Assembly (NCBI GenBank): GCA_019634925.1
Contig: JAHCAL010000007.1
Coordinates: 78,746 to 142,745, forward strand
Length of the DNA: 64,000 bases
Source of the DNA: Pseudomonadales bacterium
Lineage (GTDB): Bacteria > Pseudomonadota > Gammaproteobacteria > Pseudomonadales > Azotimanducaceae
Direction: 5' to 3'
The notes below the pieces were generated by a model. That model did no database searches. It was not told the origin of the DNA and saw nothing but the letters and a program-made list of their open reading frames with translations. A program made the position numbers and the translations under genes. This document shows, one piece after another, positions 51,682-61,004 of this stretch (the first letter of the stretch is position 1; every line of letters begins with the position of its first letter).

Positions 51682-53109
51682 TCAGTCAGCCACCCGCGCG
51701 GCGGCCCGGTCGCCGCGCAATACCTCGACCCGGTCGTTGTGGCCGTGCCGCGTGATCCGGTAGAAGGCGATCGAGCCGAGCGCCAGGAAGTAGAAGGTCA
51801 TGAGCACCGGGCCGTAGAGAAAACCGAGGTTCCAGATGGTGTCTGGATCCACCGTTCCCGGTGCCGCACTTTTCGGGAAGCTGATCAGGTCGAGCGCGAT
51901 GCCGGCGATGAACGCGCCGACACCGGAAGTGGCTTTCTGGGCGAACGAGCGCGATGCGAAGAACAGCCCCTCCTCGCGCCGGCCGGTGGTCATCTGGCTG
52001 TGCTCGACCACGTCGGCCAGCATCGACGACTGGACGATGCCGAACGTCACGATCACCGCGACGTTGACGATCGTGTGGCACCAGATGAGCGGGAACAGCC
52101 ACGGGCTGTCGTTGCCGGGAAACCAGCCGGTCAGGCGCAGGATCACCGGGAGGGCCGAGAACACGATCTGGAACGCGTAGATCCCCATGGCGCTGCGTTT
52201 CTTGTCCCAGCGCGCCGTGATGCGCGGCGCGAAGTAGAGCGGCAGCAGCGCCGAGATGAACAGCGAGGCGATCACCCAGCGCCACTGCTCCGGCGCGAAC
52301 TCCCAGAAGTGGGTGATGATGTAGGTGTCGAAGTTGGTCGCGACGCCGGCGCCGATCGCGGCGAACAGGCCGGCGAAGAACAGCGCGGCGAAGTTGCGGT
52401 TGGCAAGCGTCACCTTGAGGTCTGCGAACAGCTCGCGGAACCGGTAGCTCTCGCGATTCGGCGCCGGCTGCAGGTACCGAATGTAGCGGTGCAGGCCTGC
52501 CGACGAGCCGATGATGGCGACCAGCATGACCACCGCGCCCAGGCTGCCGTAGACCTTGAAGGTCGTCTCCGACCCCGCCCCCCAGAGCACCATGAACACG
52601 CCCCAGTTGAGCACCGCCATGGTCAGGCCCCCATACCAGCCCATCATGTAGCGGTAGCTCAGCATGCGGGTGCGTTCGTCGTAGTCGTCGGTCAGTTCCG
52701 CGACGATCGCGCTCGACGGTATCTCGTAGAGCGTGATGAAGAAGCGCACCAGCACGCTCGCCACGGTGAGGTAGATGAACAGCCCGAACTCGCCGAGTTC
52801 CGGCGGATTCCAGAGGAAGAAGTAGACGAACGCGACCGGGAACGCCGAGGCATACATGAACGGATGGCGCCGGCCCCAGCGTGAGCGCGTGTTGTCGGAC
52901 CACAATCCGACGACCGGGTCCGACACGGCATCGAAGATCATCGCGATGAGGATCGCGAGCCCGGCATAGACGCCGGGCAGGCCGAGCACCTGGTTGTAGT
53001 AGAACAGCAGGAAGTACGAAAACCCGTTGTCCTTGACGCCGTACGCCGCGGACCCGATCCCGTACATCCACCGCACGCGCGCCGTGATCGGCGGCCGCTC
53101 GCCTGCCAT
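51682..53109 (-). CDS. MFS transporter of the GPH (glycoside-pentoside-hexuronide:cation) family
   Basis: 475 aa, 12 hydrophobic segments. The early block YGVKDNGFSYFLLFYYNQVLG and the loop GLWSDNTRSRWGRRHPF are typical of GPH symporters such as MelB, and the second half has SMLADVVEHSQMTTGRREEGL. It would move a sugar or related solute with a cation. GGGGGAG precedes the ATG. A strong hairpin separates it from the deacylase gene upstream. Confidence 0.88.
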   Translation of the reverse strand: MAGERPPITARVRWMYGIGSAAYGVKDNGFSYFLLFYYNQVLGLPGVYAGLAILIAMIFDAVSDPVVGLWSDNTRSRWGRRHPFMYASAFPVAFVYFFLWNPPELGEFGLFIYLTVASVLVRFFITLYEIPSSAIVAELTDDYDERTRMLSYRYMMGWYGGLTMAVLNWGVFMVLWGAGSETTFKVYGSLGAVVMLVAIIGSSAGLHRYIRYLQPAPNRESYRFRELFADLKVTLANRNFAALFFAGLFAAIGAGVATNFDTYIITHFWEFAPEQWRWVIASLFISALLPLYFAPRITARWDKKRSAMGIYAFQIVFSALPVILRLTGWFPGNDSPWLFPLIWCHTIVNVAVIVTFGIVQSSMLADVVEHSQMTTGRREEGLFFASRSFAQKATSGVGAFIAGIALDLISFPKSAAPGTVDPDTIWNLGFLYGPVLMTFYFLALGSIAFYRITRHGHNDRVEVLRGDRAAARVAD

Positions 53110-53130
53110 GCTGCTCCCCCTTCCCTGAAT

Positions 53131-53154
53131 CCACCCGGGCGGTCGCCCGGGTGG
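53131..53154 (-). terminator. Strong GC hairpin between deacylase and transporter genes
   Basis: CCACCCGGGCG-GT-CGCCCGGGTGG has perfect 11-bp arms around a two-base centre. No T-run follows, so it may attenuate or process rather than fully terminate. Its CCACCCGG start resembles the REP-like repeat at 56403. Confidence 0.5.
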
Positions 53155-53161
53155 CAGGGGA

Positions 53162-54823
53162 TCAGACTACCACGGCACCGCTGTGCGCGGACTTGTATCC
53201 GTCGCGGTCGTAGGCGAGCGCACCGTTCACGAACACGGCATCGACGCCGACGCTGTCGCGGACGTAGCGCATGCCGCCGCCCGGCACGTCGTGCACCGGC
53301 CGCTCGGGGCCCCGATCGATGGTCTCGGGATCGAATACCACCACGTCCGCCGCGTAGCCCGCGTGCAGGAGTCCACGATCACGCAGGCCCCAGATGGTCG
53401 CCGTGTCGAGCGTGATCTTCTTGACCGCCTGCTCGAGCGTGAGCGCGTGCGTCTCGCGCACGAACTTGCTGAACAGGTAGCCGGTATCGCCGTAGGTCGA
53501 GAACGAACAGATGTGCGCCCCGCCGTCGCTGGCACCGATGTGCACCAGCGGGTCCGCGAGCAGCGGCCCGATCCGCTCGGCGTTCTCGTGGCCGCGGTTC
53601 GCCGCGAGGAAGTGCACCTTGAGGTCGTGTTCGCGGGAGAGTTCGATCATGGCTTCCGCGCAGCCGTGGCCGCGCGTCGCGGCCACTTCGCCGAGCGTGC
53701 GCCCTTCGATGCCTTCGTTGTCGCCCGGCACCAGCCGGATGACGAGGCCGCCGAGCCAGGCGCTGCCACCGTCGGCGCCGGCCGCCGCGATCAGCCGCGC
53801 GCGTTGCGCCGGGTCCTCCAGCGCGGCCGCGCGGGCATCCCGGGGCATGCGCATGAAGTTGAACCACGACGGGTTGCCGGCAAAGAACAGGCTCGGCATG
53901 TCGAAGCAGAAACTGATGTCGATCGGGCGCGTCTGCACCTGCGGCCAGACACGCGCGCCGCGTGCGAACTGTTCGCGCACGCGGGCCATGACGCGCGGCA
54001 CGTTCTGCGGCGTATTGGCGCTGTCGAACAGCGGCGAGAAGGTGGTCGTGATGTTGTGCCTGAGCGACAGCTCGGCGAGCTGGTCCACCCGCGCGATGGT
54101 GATATCGGTGTTGTAGAACTCCGGTACCACCTGCAGCACCCGGCCATACTCGCCGAGCACGGCTGCCAGCGCATCGAGTTCGTCGCTGTGCGCAAACCGG
54201 CTCGGCACCGGATGCAGGTTGGCGTCGACGTCGACGTAGCTGCTTGAGAGCCCCACGGCACCCGCTTCCAGGCACTGGCGCAGCAGGGCCTGCATGGCGC
54301 GCTGCTCGTCGGGCGTCGACGCACGCTGCTGCGCCGCCTCGCCCATCACCCACAGCCGGATCACGCTGTGTCCGACCAGCGGCGCCACGTTGAGCGACAG
54401 CCGTTCACGGATCGCGTCCAGGTAGCCGTCGAAGTGCTCCCAGGTCCAGGTGAAGGCGCTGCCGTCGAGGGATTCCTTGGGCAGTTCCTCGATCTGGCGG
54501 AACATGCCGGACAGCGCCTCGCGGTGCACGGCCTTGAGCGGCGCGAGCGAGAGCGAACAGTTACCGGGCACGACCGTGGTCACGCCGTGCGCGAGCGCCG
54601 GGCGCGCTTCGCCGTCCCACAGGAGCTGGGCATCGAAGTGGGTATGCGGATCGATGAAACCCGGCGCCACCACCCGGCCCGTCGCATCGAGGGTCTGGCG
54701 CGCAGGCCCCTTTACCCCGCCGACCGCCGCGATCCGCCCGTTGGCGATCGCGACGTCGCCCTTGAATGCCGGCAGGCCGCTGCCGTCGACGATGAAACCA
54801 TTGCGGATCACGTAGTCGTACAC
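53162..54823 (-). CDS. N-acyl-D-amino-acid deacylase / D-aminoacylase-type amidohydrolase
   Basis: 553 aa. Amidohydrolase superfamily: RNGFIVDGSGLPAFKGDVAI start, metal motif PHTHFDAQLLWD, VVPGNCSLSLAPL, and the IGASDGGAHICSF block near the end. This pattern fits D-aminoacylases and N-acyl-D-glutamate/aspartate deacylases, which release D-amino acids. Cytosolic (no signal peptide). GTG 54823 uses a GGAGG located in the end of the preceding small gene. Substrate not fixed. Confidence 0.87.
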   Translation of the reverse strand: MYDYVIRNGFIVDGSGLPAFKGDVAIANGRIAAVGGVKGPARQTLDATGRVVAPGFIDPHTHFDAQLLWDGEARPALAHGVTTVVPGNCSLSLAPLKAVHREALSGMFRQIEELPKESLDGSAFTWTWEHFDGYLDAIRERLSLNVAPLVGHSVIRLWVMGEAAQQRASTPDEQRAMQALLRQCLEAGAVGLSSSYVDVDANLHPVPSRFAHSDELDALAAVLGEYGRVLQVVPEFYNTDITIARVDQLAELSLRHNITTTFSPLFDSANTPQNVPRVMARVREQFARGARVWPQVQTRPIDISFCFDMPSLFFAGNPSWFNFMRMPRDARAAALEDPAQRARLIAAAGADGGSAWLGGLVIRLVPGDNEGIEGRTLGEVAATRGHGCAEAMIELSREHDLKVHFLAANRGHENAERIGPLLADPLVHIGASDGGAHICSFSTYGDTGYLFSKFVRETHALTLEQAVKKITLDTATIWGLRDRGLLHAGYAADVVVFDPETIDRGPERPVHDVPGGGMRYVRDSVGVDAVFVNGALAYDRDGYKSAHSGAVVV

Positions 54824-54826
54824 TGG

Positions 54827-55078
54827 TCATTCCTCCAACAATGCGTTGCGCACCTCGCGCCACGACTGGCCGACGAGGTCCTCGATTCGATCCACCCCGC
54901 ACCGGGCGAGCAGCCGGATGCCGGCGTCGTTGTCCACGATCACGTCACTGAGCACGCCGTTCTCGAACCGGATGCCCAGGATCAGTTCGGGCAGGCCGTC
55001 GTGCGCCGCGCCGAGCTGCGCCCGTGCGATCGTCGGCCCATCGGAGCGCTGTACGGCAGCACGGGCAGGCTCGTTCAT
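54827..55078 (-). CDS. Small protein of unknown function coupled to the deacylase
   Basis: 83 aa. Sequence contains LPELILGIRFENGVLSDVIVDNDAGI and ends RNALLEE; no family recognised. It starts 17 bases after the LysM-like gene and ends three bases before the deacylase start, whose ribosome site lies inside it. Close packing on both sides supports a real gene. Predicted soluble. Confidence 0.6.
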   Translation of the reverse strand: MNEPARAAVQRSDGPTIARAQLGAAHDGLPELILGIRFENGVLSDVIVDNDAGIRLLARCGVDRIEDLVGQSWREVRNALLEE

Positions 55079-55095
55079 CCGCGACCCGGCCGGGC

Positions 55096-55314
55096 TCAGG
55101 TCGCCAAGGGCGGTTCGACGAACACGACATCACAGCCGGTGAGCAGGCCTGCCGGTCTGCGCATCAGGAAGATGTGCAGGTTCCAGGCCTGCAGTTGTTC
55201 CATCGCGGCCGCCGGGGCGAGCTGCGGCAGTTCGCGCGCCGCGATGCGCTCGAGCGTGTCACCCGGCGCCGGGAGCACGAATCGTCGCTGTCTGGATAAG
55301 GTCGCTGCTGGCAC
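55096..55314 (-). CDS. Small LysM-like protein
   Basis: 72 aa. The segment [22 protein letters not shown] through [10 protein letters not shown] to [13 protein letters not shown] has the spacing and key residues of one LysM motif. There is no signal peptide, so binding to cell wall is doubtful. GTG start. First gene of the leftward unit that includes the 83-aa protein and deacylase. The lipA promoter lies immediately outward. Confidence 0.6.
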   Translation of the reverse strand: MPAATLSRQRRFVLPAPGDTLERIAARELPQLAPAAAMEQLQAWNLHIFLMRRPAGLLTGCDVVFVEPPLAT

Positions 55315-55320
55315 TATACT
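55315..55320 (+). promoter_or_regulatory. Candidate -10 element for lipA
   Basis: TATACT lies 20 bases ahead of the lipA ATG and just outside the LysM-like start codon. No convincing -35 is seen at 16-18 bases. Weak support. Confidence 0.35.
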
Positions 55321-55340
55321 GGTCCCTCCCGCTTCGAAGC

Positions 55341-56399
55341 ATGCCGAAGCCTAGCCCCAGCGACCCCTGCGAAGCAATACGCGTTATAAAAATTGACATG
55401 AAGCCACCTACCCGCAGCGGCGACAAGTTCGTCAATGAGCAAGGCGTCACGGCCATCAAGGACGGCGTCAAGCGGCGCAGCGACCCGACCCGACCCGGCA
55501 GTCGCAAGCCCGACTGGCTGCGCGTCAGGCTGGGCGGCGGCGAGCGTTACCAGGCCGTCCGCGCGACCGTCAGGACACACCGTCTCGCCACGGTCTGCGA
55601 GGAGTCGCACTGCCCGAACATCGGCGAGTGCTGGAACAACGGCACCGCCACCATCATGCTGATGGGCGCGGTGTGCACGCGTGCCTGTCGGTTCTGCGCG
55701 GTGGACACCGGCAATCCGCGCGGCTGGCTCGATCCCGACGAACCCGCGCACGCCGCGGAGTCGGTGCGGCTCATGGGACTGCGCTACGTGGTGCTGACCT
55801 CGGTGGACCGCGACGATCTGGCCGACGGCGGCGCCGCCCACTACGCGGCGTGTATCCGTGCAATCAAGGCGGTGAATCCGGACACGGCGGTCGAAGCGCT
55901 CACACCTGACTTCCGCGGCGATGCGCACGCGGTCGAAACGGTCGTGGACGCGGGTCTCGAGGTCTTCGCCCAGAACCTCGAGACCGTCGAGCGTCTGACC
56001 CACGTCGTGCGCGATCCACGCGCCGGCTACGCACAGACCCTCGCCGTACTCGCCCACGCCAAGGCGCACCGGCCCGGCGTGCTGACCAAGTCGAGCCTGA
56101 TGCTGGGGCTCGGTGAAACGGACGACGAAATCGCGCGGAGCCTCGGCGATCTGCGCGCGCACGGTGTCGACATCGTGACGCTGGGCCAGTACCTGCGTCC
56201 GACCGTGAACCATCTGCCGGTCGAGCGCTGGGTCCACCCGGACGAATTCGCCCGGTACCGGGAAATCGGGCTCGCCCTCGGCTTCCTCGAAGTGGCATCC
56301 GGCCCGCTGGTGCGCTCGAGCTATCGTGCCGACCGCATCCTCGACCAGAACAACCTCGGTCTCGCGAGCGCGGCGCACATTCCGATCCGCATGGTCTGA
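55341..56399 (+). CDS. lipA: Lipoyl synthase
   Basis: 352 aa radical-SAM enzyme that inserts two sulfurs into octanoyl groups on lipoyl domains. The auxiliary cluster cysteines are C86, C91 and C97, and the radical SAM cluster cysteines are C112, C116 and C119 (CTRACRFC). The C-terminal RSSY serine ligand is also present. It is needed for the E2 lipoyl domain at the left of the window. ATG 55341 is taken; ATG 55398 would remove a poorly conserved leader. No lipB is nearby. A terminator follows at 56478. Confidence 0.95.
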   Translation: MPKPSPSDPCEAIRVIKIDMKPPTRSGDKFVNEQGVTAIKDGVKRRSDPTRPGSRKPDWLRVRLGGGERYQAVRATVRTHRLATVCEESHCPNIGECWNNGTATIMLMGAVCTRACRFCAVDTGNPRGWLDPDEPAHAAESVRLMGLRYVVLTSVDRDDLADGGAAHYAACIRAIKAVNPDTAVEALTPDFRGDAHAVETVVDAGLEVFAQNLETVERLTHVVRDPRAGYAQTLAVLAHAKAHRPGVLTKSSLMLGLGETDDEIARSLGDLRAHGVDIVTLGQYLRPTVNHLPVERWVHPDEFARYREIGLALGFLEVASGPLVRSSYRADRILDQNNLGLASAAHIPIRMV

Positions 56400-56402
56400 C
56401 CG

Positions 56403-56474
56403 GGCCACCCGGCTTGCGCCGGGTACGGCCAACTCTTTGCTTTACCGGCCACCCGGCTTGCGCCGGGTACGGCC
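56403..56474. repeat. Two 28-bp direct copies of a REP-like palindrome
   Basis: The same 28 bases, beginning GGCCACCCGGCTTGC and ending GGGTACGGCC, occur at 56403-56430 and 56447-56474. Each contains the stem ACCCGGC-TTGC-GCCGGGT. Such extragenic palindromes are usually dispersed in a genome; related CCACCCGG hairpins occur at 53131 here. Confidence 0.85.
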
Positions 56475-56477
56475 TTC

Positions 56478-56502
56478 GGGGACCATCGTCCCCTGCTTTT
56501 TT
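56478..56502 (+). terminator. Rho-independent terminator after lipA
   Basis: GGGGAC-CATC-GTCCCC forms a six-pair stem, followed by TGCTTTTTT. This is a convincing intrinsic terminator. Confidence 0.85.
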
Positions 56503-56521
56503 CCGCCGGACCGCCAATCGA

Positions 56522-57889
56522 ATGAGCGAAGCACTGCAGAACGCGACCGACCAGCCCACGACCCCGATCCGCCTCGTCGGGACCGCGCGCTTCGATGACT
56601 GGCGCAACGCCCTCGAGCCGCGCGCGCGCGCCTGGGTCGACGCCGCCGGTTTCAAGGGCAAGCCCGGTCAGTATGCCTGGCTGCCCGACACGGACGGGCA
56701 GCCGGCGACGGTCGTCGTCGGCAGCGACGAACGCGACGGACTCGCGACGCTCGGCGGCCTGCCGTACACGCTGCCGCCCGGGCTCTATCGGATCGAGGAT
56801 CCGGTGAGCGACCTGCAGCTGCTCGGGTGGGCGCTCGGTGCCTACCGCTTCGAACGCTACCGGAACAACGGCCGCGAGGCCGCGCGCCTGGTCGTCGCGG
56901 AATCCGCGCGGCTCGCGGCGCTCACGGAACTCGACATGGCGATCACGCTGGTCCGCGACCTCATCAATACCCCGGCCGCGGACATGCTGCCGTCGCACCT
57001 CGCCGCCGAGGCAATGCAGCTTGCCGAAGTACACGGCGCGACCTGCGAGGTTACGGTCGGCGAAGCCCTGCTCGACCGCAATCTCAACACGATCCATGCA
57101 GTCGGCCGCGCCGCGCACGACGAGCCGCGCCTGATCGACATCAGCTGGGGCGACCCGGCGCATCCCGGGATCGTGCTGATCGGCAAGGGCGTGTGCTTCG
57201 ACAGCGGCGGGCTCGACATCAAACCATCGAGCGCCATGCGCACCATGAAGAAGGACATGGGCGGCGCCGCGCACGTGCTCGGGCTCGCCCACCTGATCAT
57301 GGCCGAGCGGCTGCCGGTACACCTCCGGGTACTGATTCCCGCGGTCGAGAACGCGATCAACGGCAACGCCTTCCGGCCGGGGGACGTGCTCGCGACCTAC
57401 CAGGGGCTTACCGTCGAAATCGACAACACGGACGCCGAAGGTCGCCTCGTGCTGTGCGATGCACTCGCGCTCGCCGTGGAATCGAACCCGGCGCTGATCG
57501 TCGACTTCGCCACGCTGACCGGCGCCGCGCGGACCGCGGTCGGCACCGAGATCGCTGCCATGTTCAGCAACGACGATGCGCTCGCCGAGGCCATCTATCG
57601 GGCCGGCGTGGCGCAGGACGACCCGGTCTGGCGCCTGCCGCTGCACGAACCCTACGCGGCCATGCTCGACAGCAAGATCGCCGACCTCGCGAACGCGAGC
57701 AGCTCGCCGTACGCCGGGGCGATCACCGCCGCCCTGTTCCTGGCGCGGTTCGTCGGCACCTGCCCATGGGTGCACTTCGACATCATGGCCTTCAACACCC
57801 GCGCCCGGCCGGGCCGCCCCGAGGGCGGCGAGGCCATGGGCGTGCGCGCCGTGCATGCGTACCTGCGCGAACGGTTCCCGCCGCCATGA
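56522..57889 (+). CDS. Leucyl aminopeptidase family protein (M17)
   Basis: 455 aa. Dinuclear-metal aminopeptidase. The metal and catalytic blocks are GKGVCFDSGGLDIKPSSAM and NTDAEGRLVL, with ATLTGAAR nearby. The N-terminal domain is shorter and more divergent than PepA, so it belongs to the PepB-like/M17 side. It trims N-terminal residues of peptides in the cytosol. ATG 56522 lies beyond the lipA terminator. Its stop overlaps the hisI start. Confidence 0.9.
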   Translation: MSEALQNATDQPTTPIRLVGTARFDDWRNALEPRARAWVDAAGFKGKPGQYAWLPDTDGQPATVVVGSDERDGLATLGGLPYTLPPGLYRIEDPVSDLQLLGWALGAYRFERYRNNGREAARLVVAESARLAALTELDMAITLVRDLINTPAADMLPSHLAAEAMQLAEVHGATCEVTVGEALLDRNLNTIHAVGRAAHDEPRLIDISWGDPAHPGIVLIGKGVCFDSGGLDIKPSSAMRTMKKDMGGAAHVLGLAHLIMAERLPVHLRVLIPAVENAINGNAFRPGDVLATYQGLTVEIDNTDAEGRLVLCDALALAVESNPALIVDFATLTGAARTAVGTEIAAMFSNDDALAEAIYRAGVAQDDPVWRLPLHEPYAAMLDSKIADLANASSSPYAGAITAALFLARFVGTCPWVHFDIMAFNTRARPGRPEGGEAMGVRAVHAYLRERFPPP

Positions 57890-58302
57890 CCGGCTCCGGC
57901 ACGTTCGCCGACCTGGAGGGCGCCCGCCTGGGCGCTGGCGCACCGCTCGGCGAGATACTAGAAGCCCTGCGCTACGACGCCCAGGGACTCATACCCGCGA
58001 TCGCGCAGGACGCCGATTCCGGCGTCGTGCTCATGCTCGCCTGGATGAATCGCGCGGCAATCGAACGCACGCTCGCCGAAGGCTACGCGTGTTACTGGTC
58101 GCGCAGCCGGGCCGCTTTCTGGCGCAAGGGCGAGACGTCCGGTCACCTGCAGGCGCTCGTCGAACTGCGCTTCGACTGCGACGGCGACGCCGTGCTCCTG
58201 CGCGTACGCCAGAGCGGCCCTGCGTGTCACACGAACCGGCCGAGCTGCTTCTACCTGCTCGCCCGCGACGGTTCCGTGCGCATCACCGCCGACCCGGTCT
58301 GA
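57886..58302 (+). CDS. hisI: Phosphoribosyl-AMP cyclohydrolase
   Basis: 138 aa. Third step of histidine biosynthesis, opening the adenine ring of PR-AMP. Metal ligands D97, D99 and D101 lie in FDCDGDAV, and the zinc cysteines are C98, C114 and C121 (GPACHTNRPSC). Monofunctional, without the HisE domain. It is coupled to the aminopeptidase by ATGA overlap and precedes cysS by 15 bases; no other his genes are nearby. Confidence 0.93.
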   Translation: MTGSGTFADLEGARLGAGAPLGEILEALRYDAQGLIPAIAQDADSGVVLMLAWMNRAAIERTLAEGYACYWSRSRAAFWRKGETSGHLQALVELRFDCDGDAVLLRVRQSGPACHTNRPSCFYLLARDGSVRITADPV

Positions 58303-58317
58303 ACAGAGGATCACCCG

Positions 58318-59715
58318 ATGGACCTGTACCTGCACAACACCCTGAGCGGGCGCAAGGAGCGTTTCGTCCCGCAGGATCCCGGCCGGGTGACCATGTACGT
58401 GTGCGGACCGACGGTCTACAACCTGGTGCACATCGGCAACGGTCGCCCCGCCGTCGTGTTCGACGTGCTGTTCCGCTTGCTGAAACTCCTCCATGGCCGC
58501 GTCGACTATGCGCGCAACATCACCGACATCGACGACAAGATCAACGCGGCCGCCCGCGCGCAGGGCGAGCCGATCGCGGCCCTGACGGAGCGCTTCACGG
58601 AAGCCTACCGCGAGGACGTCGCGGCACTCGGCGTGCTGGAACCGACCGAGGAGCCGCGCGCGACCGGCCACATCGCCGACATCATCTCGATGATCGAAAC
58701 GCTGATCGCACGCGGACACGCCTATGCGGCGGACGGCCACGTACTGTTCGACGTGCCGTCGGACCCTGCGTACGGCAGCCTGTCGCACCGCTCGCTCGAG
58801 GACATGCTGGACGGCGCGCGCGTCGAGGTAGCGCCGTACAAGCGCGACCCGAAGGACTTCGTGCTCTGGAAGCCGTCGACGCCGGACCTGCCCGGCTGGG
58901 AGAGCCCCTGGGGACGCGGCCGGCCCGGCTGGCACATCGAGTGCTCGGCCATGATCCGTCGGCACCTCGGCGAAACCATCGACATCCACGGCGGCGGCTC
59001 CGACCTCGCCTTTCCGCATCACGAGAACGAAGCCGCCCAGAGCCGGTGCGCCAACGACGCGCCCGAATACGTGCGCTACTGGCTGCACAACGGCATGCTG
59101 ACGATGGGCGCGGAGAAGATGTCGAAGTCGGTCGGCAACATCGTCACCATCCGCGAGCTGCGCCAGACACATTCCGGCGAAGTGCTGCGCTACGCGCTGC
59201 TGTCGGGCCACTACCGCTCGCAGCTCGCCTGGTCCGGCGAGCTCCTGCAGCAGGCGCAGACGAGCCTCGACCGGCTGTACCAGGCGGTGCGGGTCAGCGG
59301 CCCGACCCATGCCACCGCGGCCGACTTCCGTGACGCGGGGGTCGCGGCCATGCCGGCCACGCTGCTGGACGCGCTCTGCGACGATCTCAATACGCCTCGT
59401 GCCCTGGCCGCCATGCATGCCATCGCCGACGACATCTTCCGCACCGAAGATCCCGCCGAGCGGTCCGGGCTGCGTGACCGGCTGCTGGCCGGTGGCTGGC
59501 TGCTCGGCATCCTGACCGAATCCGCGGAGGCGCACTTTCGCGCCGGCGCCAGCGTGGCGGCGGACGAGATCGAGCGCCTGATCGATGCCCGCAACGCAGC
59601 GCGCCGCAACCGCGACTTTGCAGCCGCGGACAGGATCCGTGCCGAGCTCGCCGCGCGCGGCATCGAACTCGAGGACACCCGTACCGGCACCCGCTGGCGG
59701 GTGATCGACGCTTGA
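58318..59715 (+). CDS. cysS: Cysteinyl-tRNA synthetase
   Basis: 465 aa class I synthetase. The HIGH motif is the variant HIGN in LVHIGNGRP, and KMSKS is intact. GGGSDLAFPHHENEAAQ and the zinc-binding blocks are present. AGAGGA precedes the ATG. The C-terminal DALR-like domain is normal. Its end overlaps the start of the FAD monooxygenase. Confidence 0.95.
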   Translation: MDLYLHNTLSGRKERFVPQDPGRVTMYVCGPTVYNLVHIGNGRPAVVFDVLFRLLKLLHGRVDYARNITDIDDKINAAARAQGEPIAALTERFTEAYREDVAALGVLEPTEEPRATGHIADIISMIETLIARGHAYAADGHVLFDVPSDPAYGSLSHRSLEDMLDGARVEVAPYKRDPKDFVLWKPSTPDLPGWESPWGRGRPGWHIECSAMIRRHLGETIDIHGGGSDLAFPHHENEAAQSRCANDAPEYVRYWLHNGMLTMGAEKMSKSVGNIVTIRELRQTHSGEVLRYALLSGHYRSQLAWSGELLQQAQTSLDRLYQAVRVSGPTHATAADFRDAGVAAMPATLLDALCDDLNTPRALAAMHAIADDIFRTEDPAERSGLRDRLLAGGWLLGILTESAEAHFRAGASVAADEIERLIDARNAARRNRDFAAADRIRAELAARGIELEDTRTGTRWRVIDA

Positions 59716-60914
59716 CCGGGCTGTCGGTCGGCATCGTCGGCGCGGGACCGGGCGGGCTCGCGCTGGCCCTCGCCCTGCACCACGCCGGCATCACCGACGT
59801 CACGGTCTACGAGCAGTCGGATACGATCGAGCGCATCGGCGCCGGCATCCAGCTGTCGCCGAACGCAACCCGCGTGCTCGGCGCGCTCGGCCTGCGCGAG
59901 CCGCTGGCGGCGATCGGTTTCTATCCTCAGGCGGTGCAGTTCCGTGCCTGGCGCAGCGGCTACCTGATCGCGACACGACCACTCGGCGGGTTCTCCGAAG
60001 CGCGCTATGGCGCACCCTACTACCACATCCATCGCGGCGATCTGCAGGCGCTGCTGTTCGAACAGGTGCGCGCGCTCGACATCCCGGTCCGGACCGGGCA
60101 CACCCTGGCAACGCTGCGCCAGGACACCGACGGGGTCTCCCTCGCATTCGCCTGCGGACGGACCGCGCGGCACGGGGTGGCCGTGGGCTGCGACGGCATC
60201 CGTTCCGTGGTCCGCGCGCAACTGTTCGGCGCCACCCGTCCGCGTTTCACGGGCCACCTGGCGTGGCGCGGACTCGTTCCGGCGGAGCGCCTGCCGGCGG
60301 ACCTCGTGCCGCCGACGGTCACCGCCTGGCTCGGTCCACGCAAACACTTCGTGCACTACTACGTGCGCGGTGGCGCACTGGTCAACTTCGTCGGCGTGAT
60401 CGAGGACGACCGCTGGCAGTCCGACTCCTGGCGCGAGCCCGGCGATCCGGCCGAACTGGCGCGCGATTTCCGCGACTGGCATCCATCGATCCGCCGGATC
60501 ATCGAAGCGTCCGGCGACGTGTTCCGCTGGGCACTGCACGACCACGCGCCGCTGCCGGCGTGGACCGCGGGCCGCGCCACACTGCTCGGCGACGCCTGTC
60601 ATCCCATGTTGCCCTACCTGGCGCAGGGTGCCGCCATGGCCATCGAGGACGCCTGGGTGCTGGCCCGGATGCTCGAACACTGGGAAGACGAGCCGACCGA
60701 GGGGCTCGTCCAGTACGAGCGGTACCGTCGGCCCCGCACCGCACGCGTACAGGCGGGCTCCCGCGCGCAGGGCGAGACGTTCCATCTCTCGGACCGCTGG
60801 CGCATCGTGGGCCGCAACCTCAAGCTCGGGCTCGGCAGCCGCTACCTGCCCGAGATCGCCATGGCACAGTTCGACTGGCTGCACGGCTACGACTGCGTCA
60901 AGGGTTTCGACTGA
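59712..60914 (+). CDS. FAD-dependent aromatic-ring monooxygenase (salicylate/3-hydroxybenzoate hydroxylase-like)
   Basis: 400 aa. Rossmann FAD loop GIVGAGPGGLALALALH at the N-terminus, the DG-type motif GCDGIRS and the second FAD motif LLGDACHPMLPYLAQGA. This matches group A flavoprotein hydroxylases that act on phenolic acids such as salicylate or 3-hydroxybenzoate. Substrate uncertain. Start is TTG overlapping the cysS stop as TTGA; the ribosome site is weak. It precedes the merR promoter region. Confidence 0.87.
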   Translation: MTGLSVGIVGAGPGGLALALALHHAGITDVTVYEQSDTIERIGAGIQLSPNATRVLGALGLREPLAAIGFYPQAVQFRAWRSGYLIATRPLGGFSEARYGAPYYHIHRGDLQALLFEQVRALDIPVRTGHTLATLRQDTDGVSLAFACGRTARHGVAVGCDGIRSVVRAQLFGATRPRFTGHLAWRGLVPAERLPADLVPPTVTAWLGPRKHFVHYYVRGGALVNFVGVIEDDRWQSDSWREPGDPAELARDFRDWHPSIRRIIEASGDVFRWALHDHAPLPAWTAGRATLLGDACHPMLPYLAQGAAMAIEDAWVLARMLEHWEDEPTEGLVQYERYRRPRTARVQAGSRAQGETFHLSDRWRIVGRNLKLGLGSRYLPEIAMAQFDWLHGYDCVKGFD

Positions 60915-60949
60915 CGGCACTCCGTGCGCCGGCCGATCCGCGGGCGGGC

Positions 60950-60981
60950 TTGACTCTGGACCCGGGTCCAGAGTTCAGAAT
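60950..60981 (+). promoter_or_regulatory. MerR-type promoter with a 22-bp perfect palindrome
   Basis: TTGACT (60950-60955) and CAGAAT (60976-60981) are separated by 20 bases, the overlong spacer typical of MerR-controlled promoters. A perfect 22-bp palindrome with half-site ACTCTGGACCC occupies 60953-60974, centred in the spacer. The merR gene starts 24 bases beyond the -10. Confidence 0.85.
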
Positions 60982-61004
60982 GGGCCCATCACTGGAGAAT
61001 GCCC

